The translations under genes and the position numbers were made by a program. This document shows, piece after piece, positions 1 through 7,517 of a stretch of 64,000 nucleotides of DNA. Source of the stretch: DATBVX01 sp963724625 (GTDB lineage Bacteria; Pseudomonadota; Gammaproteobacteria; Steroidobacterales; Steroidobacteraceae); contig CAVRVO010000029.1 of NCBI GenBank assembly GCA_963724625.1, positions 248,001 through 312,000 on the forward strand. Reading direction: 5' to 3'. The notes below the pieces were generated by a model. It saw only the letters and a program-made list of their open reading frames with translations. It did not search any database and was not told the origin of the DNA. The stretch's first letter is position 1; every line of letters starts with the position of its first letter.

Positions 1-146
1 TTGTCGAGCAGGTCGCAGAGCTCCGGAGCAATGTCGTAGTCTGGAAAACCCTGTGCGAGATTGATCGCGCCCAGTTCCTGGGCACGCTGAGTCATGACAG
101 TGAAGATTGTCGTTCCTACATCGGGAAGCTTGGAAGAGAACGGCAT
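1..146 (-). CDS. Pyridoxal-phosphate aminotransferase, N-terminal fragment (methionine/kynurenine aminotransferase type)
   Basis: The gene runs off the left edge; only the first 48 residues are visible. They read as the start of a fold-type I aminotransferase: a short leader with SKLPDVGTTIF, then GAINLAQGFPDYD, the substrate-side loop typical of the YbdL/kynurenine aminotransferase group. The start chosen is the ATG at 146, because SKLPDVG belongs to the family; a shorter start at 95 would lose it. It lies 7 bp downstream of the polyphosphate glucokinase gene on the same strand, so it probably ends the polyamine-transport operon. Substrate cannot be decided from this fragment. Confidence 0.8.
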   Translation of the reverse strand, partial: MPFSSKLPDVGTTIFTVMTQRAQELGAINLAQGFPDYDIAPELCDLLD

Positions 147-153
147 GAGACGC

Positions 154-885
154 TCAGTGGTTAGCAGCGAGGGCGGCACCCACGATGCCGGCATGCGCGC
201 GAAAGCGTGCCGGCTGAATTTCAACCCGGGACTTCAAGAAGGCGCCGAACTGCGAAAAATGCTCGGTCACTCCCCCGCCAATGATGAACAGGTCCGGCCA
301 GAACAGGGCCTGATAGGCAGCCAGCACGGGGTTCACTCGACTCGCCCACTTGCGCCAGTCGAGCTTCTCGACGGTACGAGCGCGCCCCGACGCGTATTGC
401 TCGACTTCGACGCCGCCGAGCTCCAGATGACCGAGCTCGGTGTTGGGCAGGAGTTTGCCGTCGATGAACAGCGCCGTACCGATGCCGGTGCCAAAAATCA
501 GGACCATCACCGTACCACGGCGGCCGCGCCCGGCGCCGAGCTCCATTTCGGCGATGCCTGCCGCGTCACCATCATTCAGGAGCGTGATGGGTCGATTCAG
601 GCGCTTGGCAATGACCGCCTCTGCGGGCGCGCCGATCCAGCTTTCATCGATGTTGGCCGCGGTCCAGGTGACCCCACCCTTCACTACAGTGGGTACCGCG
701 ATTCCGATGGGGCCATTAGCGCCAAGCTGCGAGGTCAACCCGGCGATCGCATCGGCCACGGCCATGGTTGTGGCGGGCTGGGGTGTCTGGATCGTGGCAG
801 GCGCCTGAGCCAGGTCGCCCGAAGAGATATTCACCGGGGCGCCCTTGATGGAGCTGCCACCGACATCGAACCCGAGACGGATCAT
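154..885 (-). CDS. ppgK: Polyphosphate glucokinase (ROK family)
   Basis: This 243-residue protein phosphorylates glucose with inorganic polyphosphate (or ATP) in the cytoplasm. The N-terminus has the phosphate-binding signature DVGGSSIKGAPV. The middle has LNDGDAAGIAE (catalytic Asp region) and the FGTGIG motif followed by LLPNTELGHLEL, which is characteristic of polyphosphate glucokinases rather than ordinary ROK sugar kinases. Length is normal for the family. Its ATG directly abuts the stop codon of the upstream potI-like gene, so it is translated as part of the pot operon. Why a glucokinase sits behind a polyamine importer is not clear; shared expression is inferred from spacing only. Confidence 0.85.
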   Translation of the reverse strand: MIRLGFDVGGSSIKGAPVNISSGDLAQAPATIQTPQPATTMAVADAIAGLTSQLGANGPIGIAVPTVVKGGVTWTAANIDESWIGAPAEAVIAKRLNRPITLLNDGDAAGIAEMELGAGRGRRGTVMVLIFGTGIGTALFIDGKLLPNTELGHLELGGVEVEQYASGRARTVEKLDWRKWASRVNPVLAAYQALFWPDLFIIGGGVTEHFSQFGAFLKSRVEIQPARFRAHAGIVGAALAANH

Positions 886-1725
886 TTATTCGTTCGCTGC
901 GAGCGCCATCTGCACGTCGCGCTGCCGGATACGCTCCTGGCGCTGCATCCAAAACGCCGAGGCCACGATCCCGACGGTCACGATCAGCACCAGTATGGTA
1001 GCAAGCGCATTGATGTCGGGGCTCACACCGAGGCGAACTTTCGAGAAGATGAGCATGGGCAGTGTCGTCGAGCCCGGGCCGGAAACGAAACTCGTGATGA
1101 CCAGATCGTCCCACGAGAGCGTGAATGCCAGCAACCATCCCGAAATTATCGCCGGCAGGATGATCGGCAGCGTGATGACGAAGAATACCTTGGCCGGCCT
1201 TGCGCCGAGGTCCATGGCCGCTTCTTCCAGCGCCTCGTCAAAGGTGGTGAGGCGCGACTGAACTACGACCGTGACGTACGCCATCGAGAACGTGATGTGC
1301 GCCAGCGTGATGGTGGTGACCCCACGACCCTGCGGCCAGCCGAACGCCTGCTCCATCGCCACGAACAGCAACAGGAGCGAGAGGCCAGTGATCACTTCCG
1401 GCATCACCAGCGGTGCAGTCGTCATCCCGGACAGTAGCGTGCGCCCCTTGAAGCGGCCGAACCGCGCCAGTACCAGTCCGGCTACGGTGCCGAGAATTAC
1501 GGCACCAGTCGCATTGAGGCTTGCAATCTTGATGCTCAGTTTCGCGGCATTGAGCATCTGCGAGTCATGGAAGAGCTCCGCATACCATTTGGTCGAGAAG
1601 CCCGCCCACACGGTGACCAGCTTCGAGGAGTTGAAGGAGAACACGACCATGGACAGGATCGGCACGTACAGGAACGCGAACCCGAACGCGAGCATGGTCA
1701 GCACGAAGAAGGAGCGTCGCGGCAT
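886..1725 (-). CDS. potI: Putrescine/spermidine ABC transporter permease PotI
   Basis: Inner-membrane permease of a polyamine importer, 279 residues. It begins with a hydrophobic segment (FFVLTMLAFGFAFLYVPILSM) followed by the VFSFNSS stretch typical of PotI/PotC, and carries the cytoplasmic coupling loop EEAAMDLGARPAKVFFVITLP, the EAA motif that contacts the ATPase. Six membrane segments are expected and visible as hydrophobic blocks. Its start codon overlaps the last base of potH, and its stop abuts ppgK, so potF-G-H-I-ppgK are tightly packed. PotI rather than PotC is chosen because the partner binding protein resembles PotF, but substrate preference cannot be proved here. Confidence 0.88.
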   Translation of the reverse strand: MPRRSFFVLTMLAFGFAFLYVPILSMVVFSFNSSKLVTVWAGFSTKWYAELFHDSQMLNAAKLSIKIASLNATGAVILGTVAGLVLARFGRFKGRTLLSGMTTAPLVMPEVITGLSLLLLFVAMEQAFGWPQGRGVTTITLAHITFSMAYVTVVVQSRLTTFDEALEEAAMDLGARPAKVFFVITLPIILPAIISGWLLAFTLSWDDLVITSFVSGPGSTTLPMLIFSKVRLGVSPDINALATILVLIVTVGIVASAFWMQRQERIRQRDVQMALAANE

Positions 1726-2750
1726 CAGCGGTGCGCGACCATCTGCCGGCCCTGGAAGTATTGGAACACCATGATCGGCACCACCAGCAGCAGCAGCATC
1801 GCAATCGCGACTGCGCTCGCCACCGGCCAGTCACGGTTATTGAAGAATTCATTCCATAACACCTTGCCGATCATCAGCGAATCCGGCCCGCCGAGGAGCG
1901 AGGGAATCACGAATTCACCGACAGCCGGAATGAACACCAGCATCGCGCCGGCGATGATGCCGGACATGGAGAGCGGCAGTGTGATCTTGAAGAATGCTTT
2001 GGTCGGTCGGCAACCCAGATCCGCCGCCGCTTCGAGCAGCGTCAGATCCATCTTTTCGAGATTCGCGTAGAGCGGCAGCACCATGAATGGCAGATACGAG
2101 TAGACGATGCCGATATACACGGCGAATTCGGTCTGCAGCATCACCAGCGGCTGATCGATGATCCCAAGGGCCATCAGCACGTTGTTGATCACGCCGTTGC
2201 TGCGCAACAGGCCGATCCACGCATAGACGCGCAACAGGAAAGAGGTCCAGAACGGCAGCACGACCATCATCAGCAGGACATTGCGCCACTCCGGTGTGGC
2301 GCGGGCGATGCCGTAGGCCATGGGATAGCCGATCAGCAGGCAGAACACCGTCGACACACCCGCGATCTCCAGCGAAGTCAGATAGGCGCGCGTGTAGAGC
2401 GGGTCCTTCAGCAGAAACGTGAAGTTGGCGAAGTGCAGCTTGATCGCGAGCGCCTGCTCGCCGAGCCACTCGATGAGCGGCGCGTACGGAGGCATTGCGA
2501 GCTGCGTCTCGGAGAAGGAAATCTTCAGGACGATGACGAACGGGATCGCAAAGAACAACATCGACCAAAGGTAGGGAATGGCAACAACAAAGCCACGACC
2601 GGTAATGCCGCGGCTGCGCAGCCAGCGCTGGGACCACAGATACGCTGAGCTGTGCGTGACGCCCTCGATCAGCTGCGCCAGCGCGTGGCTGATGCGTTCG
2701 CCGAGCGAGAGGTAAGCGCTTCGTGCCATGCACAGCGCCTTCAGCAGCAC
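1725..2750 (-). CDS. potH: Putrescine/spermidine ABC transporter permease PotH
   Basis: Second inner-membrane permease of the importer, 341 residues, longer at the N-terminus than PotI as usual for PotH. The amphipathic N-terminal region (about residues 1-50) precedes GFVVAIPYLWSMLFFAIPFV, the first membrane segment. The ATPase-contact loop is LLEAAADLGCRPTKAFFKITLP. It lies 4 bp after the potG stop and overlaps potI by one base. Earlier start codons are not supported; the first Met after potG is used, though a start at Met8 is equally possible. Confidence 0.87.
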   Translation of the reverse strand: MLLKALCMARSAYLSLGERISHALAQLIEGVTHSSAYLWSQRWLRSRGITGRGFVVAIPYLWSMLFFAIPFVIVLKISFSETQLAMPPYAPLIEWLGEQALAIKLHFANFTFLLKDPLYTRAYLTSLEIAGVSTVFCLLIGYPMAYGIARATPEWRNVLLMMVVLPFWTSFLLRVYAWIGLLRSNGVINNVLMALGIIDQPLVMLQTEFAVYIGIVYSYLPFMVLPLYANLEKMDLTLLEAAADLGCRPTKAFFKITLPLSMSGIIAGAMLVFIPAVGEFVIPSLLGGPDSLMIGKVLWNEFFNNRDWPVASAVAIAMLLLLVVPIMVFQYFQGRQMVAHR

Positions 2751-2754
2751 CTGA

Positions 2755-3897
2755 TCATTGAGTCACCACCACGCCGCTGGACGGATGCCAGTGCAGGTAG
2801 ACCTGCTCATCCCAGGTGATGCGGTCTTCGGGGTGCCGGACGGTGTTCGGCTGGGTAATCCGCACCGTCTTGCCGCTCTCGAGTTGTGCCAGATAAATGG
2901 ACAGGTCGCCCATGTAAGCGATTTCCTTCACCGTAGCGCGTGCACGATTTTCAGTGCCTGGCGGTGCCTCGCGCGAGAGTGCGATCTTTTCCGGCCGCAG
3001 CGCCACCCACACCAGAGCGCCGGGCGCCGCGCTCACGCCGTGATCGACAAAGAACGTGCCGCCCAGGTCCTCGGATTCGATGCGCACGTGATCCGGCTCA
3101 TCCTCGATCAGGCGGCCCTCGAACATGTTCACCGAGCCGATGAAGTCCGCTACGAAACGCGAATTCGGGTATTCATAGATGTCGGAGGGAGTGCCCACCT
3201 GCACGATCTCGCCGTGGTTCATCACTCCGATGCGCGAGGCCAAAGTCATTGCCTCCTCCTGATCGTGCGTCACGACCACGAAGGTCACACCGAGCTGCTC
3301 CTGGATGTTGACCAGCTCGAACTGCGTGTGCTCACGCAGTTTCCTGTCGAGTGCCCCGAGGGGCTCATCGAGCAACAGAAGTTTGGGTCGCTTGATCAGT
3401 GAGCGCGCCAGCGCCACACGTTGACGTTGTCCTCCAGAGAGCTGATGCGGCTTGCGCTTGGCGTATGGACCCATCTTGACGATCTCGAGCATGTCGGTCA
3501 CACGCTTGCGGATCGCGGCGCGGTCCAGGCCCTCCTGTTCCAGGCCGAAGCTGACGTTCTTCTCCACGGTCATGTGTGGAAACAGCGCGTAGGACTGGAA
3601 CATCATGTTCGCCGGCCGTTCGTAGGGAGGTATCCCCGCCATGTCCTCCCCATCGATGAACACGGTTCCCGACGTCGGCACTTCGAACCCGGCGAGCATC
3701 CTGAGGAGCGTGGTCTTGCCGCAGCCCGAACCGCCGAGCAGGCAGAAAATCTCGCCCTGATAGATTTTCAGCGACACATCGTGCACGGCGACGAAATCGC
3801 CGAATTTCTTGGTCATGCGCTCGATGCGCACGTAGGGAGTGGCGTGCGGATCGTTCCAGGGCTCGATCTTTTTTTCGGAACGGGTCGAGTTAGCCAT
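2755..3897 (-). CDS. potG: Putrescine/spermidine ABC transporter ATP-binding protein PotG
   Basis: Cytoplasmic ATPase of the polyamine importer, 380 residues. Walker A is GGSGCGKT at about residues 55-62, the ABC signature is LSGGQRQRVALARSL, and Walker B is LLLLDEPLGALD, followed by the switch His in THDQEEAMTLASRIGVM. The C-terminal third is the TOBE-like regulatory domain usual for PotA/PotG. The N-terminal extension (about 20 polar residues before VRIERMTKKFG) is typical of PotG. It lies 90 bp downstream of the binding-protein gene and 4 bp upstream of potH. Confidence 0.92.
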   Translation of the reverse strand: MANSTRSEKKIEPWNDPHATPYVRIERMTKKFGDFVAVHDVSLKIYQGEIFCLLGGSGCGKTTLLRMLAGFEVPTSGTVFIDGEDMAGIPPYERPANMMFQSYALFPHMTVEKNVSFGLEQEGLDRAAIRKRVTDMLEIVKMGPYAKRKPHQLSGGQRQRVALARSLIKRPKLLLLDEPLGALDRKLREHTQFELVNIQEQLGVTFVVVTHDQEEAMTLASRIGVMNHGEIVQVGTPSDIYEYPNSRFVADFIGSVNMFEGRLIEDEPDHVRIESEDLGGTFFVDHGVSAAPGALVWVALRPEKIALSREAPPGTENRARATVKEIAYMGDLSIYLAQLESGKTVRITQPNTVRHPEDRITWDEQVYLHWHPSSGVVVTQ

Positions 3898-3987
3898 TTA
3901 GGAGGCCTCAGACGTGGCGTCTCCGGCGACGCCCGCGGGCTTTGCCTGTGCCCGCGGACCGACGCCAGAGACTCAGGTTCTCGTCGC

Positions 3988-5139
3988 TTACTTCCCCGTC
4001 GTGAAGCGCGTCCAGGTGCGATTCAGAAGGCGCGTGAACTCTGGCGTCTCCGCCAAATCAGGGTAGAGCTTCGCCTTCACTTCGGGCGGGGGATACACAC
4101 CGGGATCGTTCTTGACGTCGTCGTTCACGAAAGGCAACGACTCCTTGTTGCCGTTGGCATAGTTGACGGCGTTGCTGATGGCTCCGGCGATCTCCGGCTT
4201 CATGATGAAATTGATCCAGGCGTGCGCATTGTCCGGGTGCGGCGCGTCCTTCGGTATCGCCATGACGTCGAACCAGATGATCGTGCCTTCCTTGGGCACT
4301 GCATACTTCACGGTGATGTTGTTCTTCGCCTCATCCGCGCGGTCGCGCGCCTGCAGTATGTCGCCGCTGTAACCGACGGCCACGCAGATTTCGCCGTTGG
4401 CGAGATCATTGATGTACTGCGAGGAGTGGATGTAGCGGATGTAGGGCCGCATCTTGAGGAGCTTGGCTTCGACCTGCGCCAGATCCTCGGTGGACTGGCT
4501 GTTCGGATCCTTGCCAAGATACGACAGGACAGTCGCGGTGATCTCTGAGGGGGAGTCCAGCACCGCGATACCGCAGCCCTTGAGCTTGGCCGCGTTCTCA
4601 GGCTCAAACACCAGCGACCAGCTGTCGACCGGCGCGTTTGGGAACACCTTGGCGATCTTGTCCGGGTTGTAGCCAATGCCCGTCGTGCCCCACATGTAGT
4701 CGACGGCATATTGATTGCCGGGGTCGTGCAACGCCACCCGCTGCATGATCTCGGGATCCATGTTCTTGAGATTTGGCAGCTTCGATTTGTCCAGCGGGCG
4801 AAATACGCCGGCCTTGATCTGCCGTTCAAGGAAGGAGGCGGAGGGAACCACGATGTCGTAGCCCGAGTTGCCCGCGAGCAGCTTGGTCTCGAGCACTTCG
4901 TTACCGTCATAGACATCGTAGTTGACCTTGATGCCAGTTTCCTTCTCGAACTTGGCAATCGTGTCTTCGGCGATGTAGTCCGACCAGTTGTAGACGTTGA
5001 CGACCTTCTCTTCGGTATTGGCTGCCGGTGCCGTAGCTGCCGGCTCAGTTCCCGCCTCTTTGGCCTTCTCCCCCTTGCCGCACGCTACCAGAGCTAGCGC
5101 GCACAGGATCCCCAGCCCGGCGTGTCGTACGTTGATCAT
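3988..5139 (-). CDS. potF: Putrescine-binding periplasmic lipoprotein (PotF type)
   Basis: Periplasmic solute-binding protein that delivers putrescine or related polyamines to PotGHI. The chosen start (5139) gives MINVRHAGLGILCALALVAC, a short signal with a lipobox ending at Cys20, so the protein is probably a lipoprotein; a GGAGGA ribosome site sits 5 bases before it. A longer reading from 5310 overlaps puuA and has no signal peptide. After an Ala/Thr linker the body has VVNVYNWSDYI, the family hallmark, and YDIVVPSASFLERQI. About 383 residues, the usual size. First gene of the pot operon, just downstream of puuA on the same strand. Confidence 0.88.
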   Translation of the reverse strand: MINVRHAGLGILCALALVACGKGEKAKEAGTEPAATAPAANTEEKVVNVYNWSDYIAEDTIAKFEKETGIKVNYDVYDGNEVLETKLLAGNSGYDIVVPSASFLERQIKAGVFRPLDKSKLPNLKNMDPEIMQRVALHDPGNQYAVDYMWGTTGIGYNPDKIAKVFPNAPVDSWSLVFEPENAAKLKGCGIAVLDSPSEITATVLSYLGKDPNSQSTEDLAQVEAKLLKMRPYIRYIHSSQYINDLANGEICVAVGYSGDILQARDRADEAKNNITVKYAVPKEGTIIWFDVMAIPKDAPHPDNAHAWINFIMKPEIAGAISNAVNYANGNKESLPFVNDDVKNDPGVYPPPEVKAKLYPDLAETPEFTRLLNRTWTRFTTGK

Positions 5140-5181
5140 GACGAGTCCTCCGATTTCCGGCCGCGTTGTTGTAGTTGGCCT

Positions 5182-5200
5182 GTTTATAACAGTACTAAAC
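5182..5200. promoter_or_regulatory. Possible operator: 19-bp inverted repeat upstream of potF
   Basis: The sequence GTTTATAACAGTACTAAAC has matching 5-base ends (GTTTA/TAAAC) and lies 43 bp upstream of the potF start, overlapping the last codons of puuA. The ends resemble those of the puuD/puuR boxes (GTTTAA...TTAAC), but the spacing is 3 bp longer. It could be a weaker regulator site or part of the potF promoter. Confidence 0.3.
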
Positions 5201-6532
5201 GTTGAGCAGCAAATGCTCCCGTTCCCAGGAGCTGATGACCTGCGAGAAAGTCTCGTATTCGTTTTCCTTGACGGCGGAATAGGCGCGCACGAAGCGCTCG
5301 CTGAAGACATCGACCAGCGGCTTGCACTCGCGCAGCAGCTTCAGGGACTCATCCAGGGTCCGTGGCAAGGCGAAAGGAAGGTCGTGAGCACTGCCCGAGA
5401 TCGGCTCGGTAGGCTTCAGCCCTTCGATCATGCCCAGGTAGCCGCACGCCAGCGAGGCGGCAATCGCCAGGTACGGGTTGGCATCCGCGCCACCGACGCG
5501 ATTTTCGACGCGGCGCGCGATCGGCGTTGACATCGGTACGCGCAACCCGGCAGTGCGGTTGTCGTAGCCCCACTGCACATTGATGGGCGCCGAGAGGTAG
5601 CGCGTGATGCGCCGGTAGGAATTGACGTTGGGCGCGAACATCGACATCGCGGCCGGCAGGTACTTCTGCAGCCCGGCGATGTGCGAGAAGAACAGCGGGC
5701 TCGGTGTGCCATCCGGGTTGCTGAGAATGTTCTGCTTGCTTTTGCGATCGAGGAAGCTCTGGTGGATGTGCATCGCGCTGCCCGGCTCGCGCGCCATCGG
5801 CTTGGCCATGAAGGTCGCGTACATCTTGTGGCGCAATGCCGCTTCGCGCGCGGTGCGCTTGAACAGGAACGCCTGGTCGGCAAGATCGAGCGCATTGCCG
5901 TGCAGGAGATTGATCTCCATCTGCGCCGCGCCATCCTCGTGGATCAGCGTGTCGATTTCGATGTCCTGGGATTCGCAGAAGGCGTAGATGTCGTCGAACA
6001 GCGGATCGAACTCGTTGACCGCGGCGATACTGTAGGACTGCCGGCCGATTTCCGGGCGTCCGGAGCGCCCCACCGGGGGCTTGAGCGGATAGTCGGAGTC
6101 GATGTTCGGTTCAACCAGGAAAAACTCGAGTTCCGGCGCCACCACCGGGTCCCAACCGCGCTCCGCGTACAGGTCGAGCACATGCCGCAGCACGTGGCGG
6201 GGCGCCATCGTGACCGGGCGGCCATCGGAGTAGAAGCAGTCGTGAATGACCTGCGCAGTCGGCTCGGCCGCCCACGGCACAACGCGTACTGTGCGCGGAT
6301 CGGCCTTGAGCACGATGTCGATCTCGGAAGGGCTTATGGCGCTGTCATCCTCCGGATATTCGCCGGTGACCGTCTGCAGGAATATGCCTTCCGGCAGCCG
6401 CATACCTTCCTCTTCGGCAAATTTCTCGGCCGGCATGATCTTGCCGCGCGCCACACCCGCCATGTCGGGAATGATCGCCTCGACGTCCGAAATACCGTGG
6501 TCCTTGAAGAACTGCTGGATGCTGTTGGCCAT
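5195..6532 (-). CDS. puuA: Gamma-glutamylputrescine synthetase (glutamine synthetase family)
   Basis: Cytoplasmic ATP-dependent ligase that joins glutamate to putrescine, the first step of the Puu pathway. The 445-residue protein is a class-I glutamine-synthetase homologue: PELEFFLVEP (catalytic Glu region), GAAQMEINLLHG, SAMHIHQSF (metal/ATP site), NRTAGLRVP and ENRVGGADANPYLA. The N-terminal beta-grasp part (VEAIIPDMAGVARGKIMPAEKF) matches the PuuA-type branch, which lacks the adenylylation loop of true GlnA. It sits 3 bp downstream of puuD and next to potF, so uptake and first catabolic step are adjacent. A glutamate-isopropylamide or ethanolamine ligase remains possible, but the full puu set around it makes PuuA likely. 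Confidence 0.9.
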   Translation of the reverse strand: MANSIQQFFKDHGISDVEAIIPDMAGVARGKIMPAEKFAEEEGMRLPEGIFLQTVTGEYPEDDSAISPSEIDIVLKADPRTVRVVPWAAEPTAQVIHDCFYSDGRPVTMAPRHVLRHVLDLYAERGWDPVVAPELEFFLVEPNIDSDYPLKPPVGRSGRPEIGRQSYSIAAVNEFDPLFDDIYAFCESQDIEIDTLIHEDGAAQMEINLLHGNALDLADQAFLFKRTAREAALRHKMYATFMAKPMAREPGSAMHIHQSFLDRKSKQNILSNPDGTPSPLFFSHIAGLQKYLPAAMSMFAPNVNSYRRITRYLSAPINVQWGYDNRTAGLRVPMSTPIARRVENRVGGADANPYLAIAASLACGYLGMIEGLKPTEPISGSAHDLPFALPRTLDESLKLLRECKPLVDVFSERFVRAYSAVKENEYETFSQVISSWEREHLLLNV

Positions 6533-6535
6533 GTT

Positions 6536-7291
6536 CTATCTTTCCTCAAGGCGCCGGCGACTCGCCGCACCGAAAGCCGCGAACAGAGCGGATGAGAACG
6601 GGTTGCTCAACACCTTCCATTCCGGATGCCACTGCACCGCCAGCGCGAAGCGCGGCGCGTCATGAACCCGGAAAGCTTCAATCACGCCATCCGACGCACG
6701 CGCTTCAACATCGAGTCCCTTGCCGAGCTTCTGCACGCCCTGCGAGTGCAGTGAATTGACGCGGACGCGCTCCTGGCCCGCCAGTTCGCGCAGCAGTCCA
6801 CCGGGCTCGAGCACGACCTCATGGGCCGGGCCGTACTGGATATCGAGCGACTGCTCCTCGTCCTCGCGATGGTCGTTGAGTCCTTCCACCTCATGCAGTT
6901 TCTGCCAGAGCGTGCCGCCAAATGCGACATTCATCTCCTGAAAGCCGCGACACACTGCCAGGACTGGAAGCCCGGCGGCCACGGCAGCGGGAATCATCGG
7001 TAACGTCGTCGCATCGCGATGTGGGTCATGGAGTGTTCCCGGCTCACTGGCCGGCCCCTGGTAATGGTGTGGCTCGACATTGGACGGGCTGCCCGGCAGG
7101 AGCAGGCCGTCGAAGCGCATGAGCACGGCGCTAAGATCCAATTCCGCGCCCAGCGCCGGAATCAGTACGGGTATCGCATCGGCCGCCGCGACAATCGCCT
7201 CGATGTACTTTTCGCCGACCGCGTGAAACCAATGCTTGCCGAGCAGGCGACGATCAGCGGGTATGCCGATGATGGGCTTTGCTGCGCGCAT
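6536..7291 (-). CDS. puuD: Gamma-glutamyl-gamma-aminobutyrate hydrolase (class I glutamine amidotransferase-like)
   Basis: Hydrolase that releases GABA and glutamate from gamma-glutamyl-GABA. Read from the ATG at 7291 it is 251 residues, starting AAKPIIGIPADRR as in family members. The nucleophile Cys is in PVLAVCRGFQEMN, and the His/Glu of the triad are in ALAVQWHPEW near the C-terminus. A longer reading from 7354 adds a non-conserved leader and crosses the operator, so it is rejected. The palindromic box lies immediately before the start codon and contains a TATAAT hexamer, so the message may have almost no leader. Followed by puuA 3 bp later. Confidence 0.88.
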   Translation of the reverse strand: MRAAKPIIGIPADRRLLGKHWFHAVGEKYIEAIVAAADAIPVLIPALGAELDLSAVLMRFDGLLLPGSPSNVEPHHYQGPASEPGTLHDPHRDATTLPMIPAAVAAGLPVLAVCRGFQEMNVAFGGTLWQKLHEVEGLNDHREDEEQSLDIQYGPAHEVVLEPGGLLRELAGQERVRVNSLHSQGVQKLGKGLDVEARASDGVIEAFRVHDAPRFALAVQWHPEWKVLSNPFSSALFAAFGAASRRRLEER

Positions 7292-7307
7292 GTTAATTAT
7301 ATTAAAC
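7292..7307. promoter_or_regulatory. Putative PuuR-type operator overlapping the puuD promoter
   Basis: On the minus strand the 16-mer reads GTTTAATATAATTAAC. It differs by one base from the 16-mer at 14445-14460 next to the puuR-like gene, and its ends are inverted repeats (GTTTAA/TTAAC). It contains TATAAT, a perfect -10 hexamer for puuD, so a bound repressor would block RNA polymerase. The assignment to the PuuR-like protein is inference from the shared sequence and location. Confidence 0.65.
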
Positions 7308-7499
7308 AGCCCGCGAGAGCCGCGGGCGTTCAAAGACGGCGCATTAGACCACATCCGCGCTGCGCGCGAGACTTAACATAGGCGGAGCGAAGAAAGTTTG
7401 CAGAGATTCCAAGGCTTAGGCGTGGGGTAGGCAGCCCGGAAGCGTTGGCCGAGGACCCCGCGCCCCGCTATCCTCGCGCAAGTCAAGTGCGGCTCACTA

Positions 7500-7515
7500 T
7501 TACAGAATCTTAAAC
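7500..7515. promoter_or_regulatory. Weak PuuR-type box before puuB
   Basis: The reverse complement GTTTAAGATTCTGTAA matches the 14445 box at 11 of 16 positions, including the first nine bases. It ends 2 bp before the puuB start codon. The right half is poor, so binding is uncertain, but its position parallels the puuD box. Confidence 0.35.
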
Positions 7516-7517
7516 AC

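Noticed and set aside
94..1437. 447-codon open frame on the plus strand at the left end
   Set aside because: It is antisense to ppgK and potI, both clearly recognisable, and has a composition typical of shadow frames.
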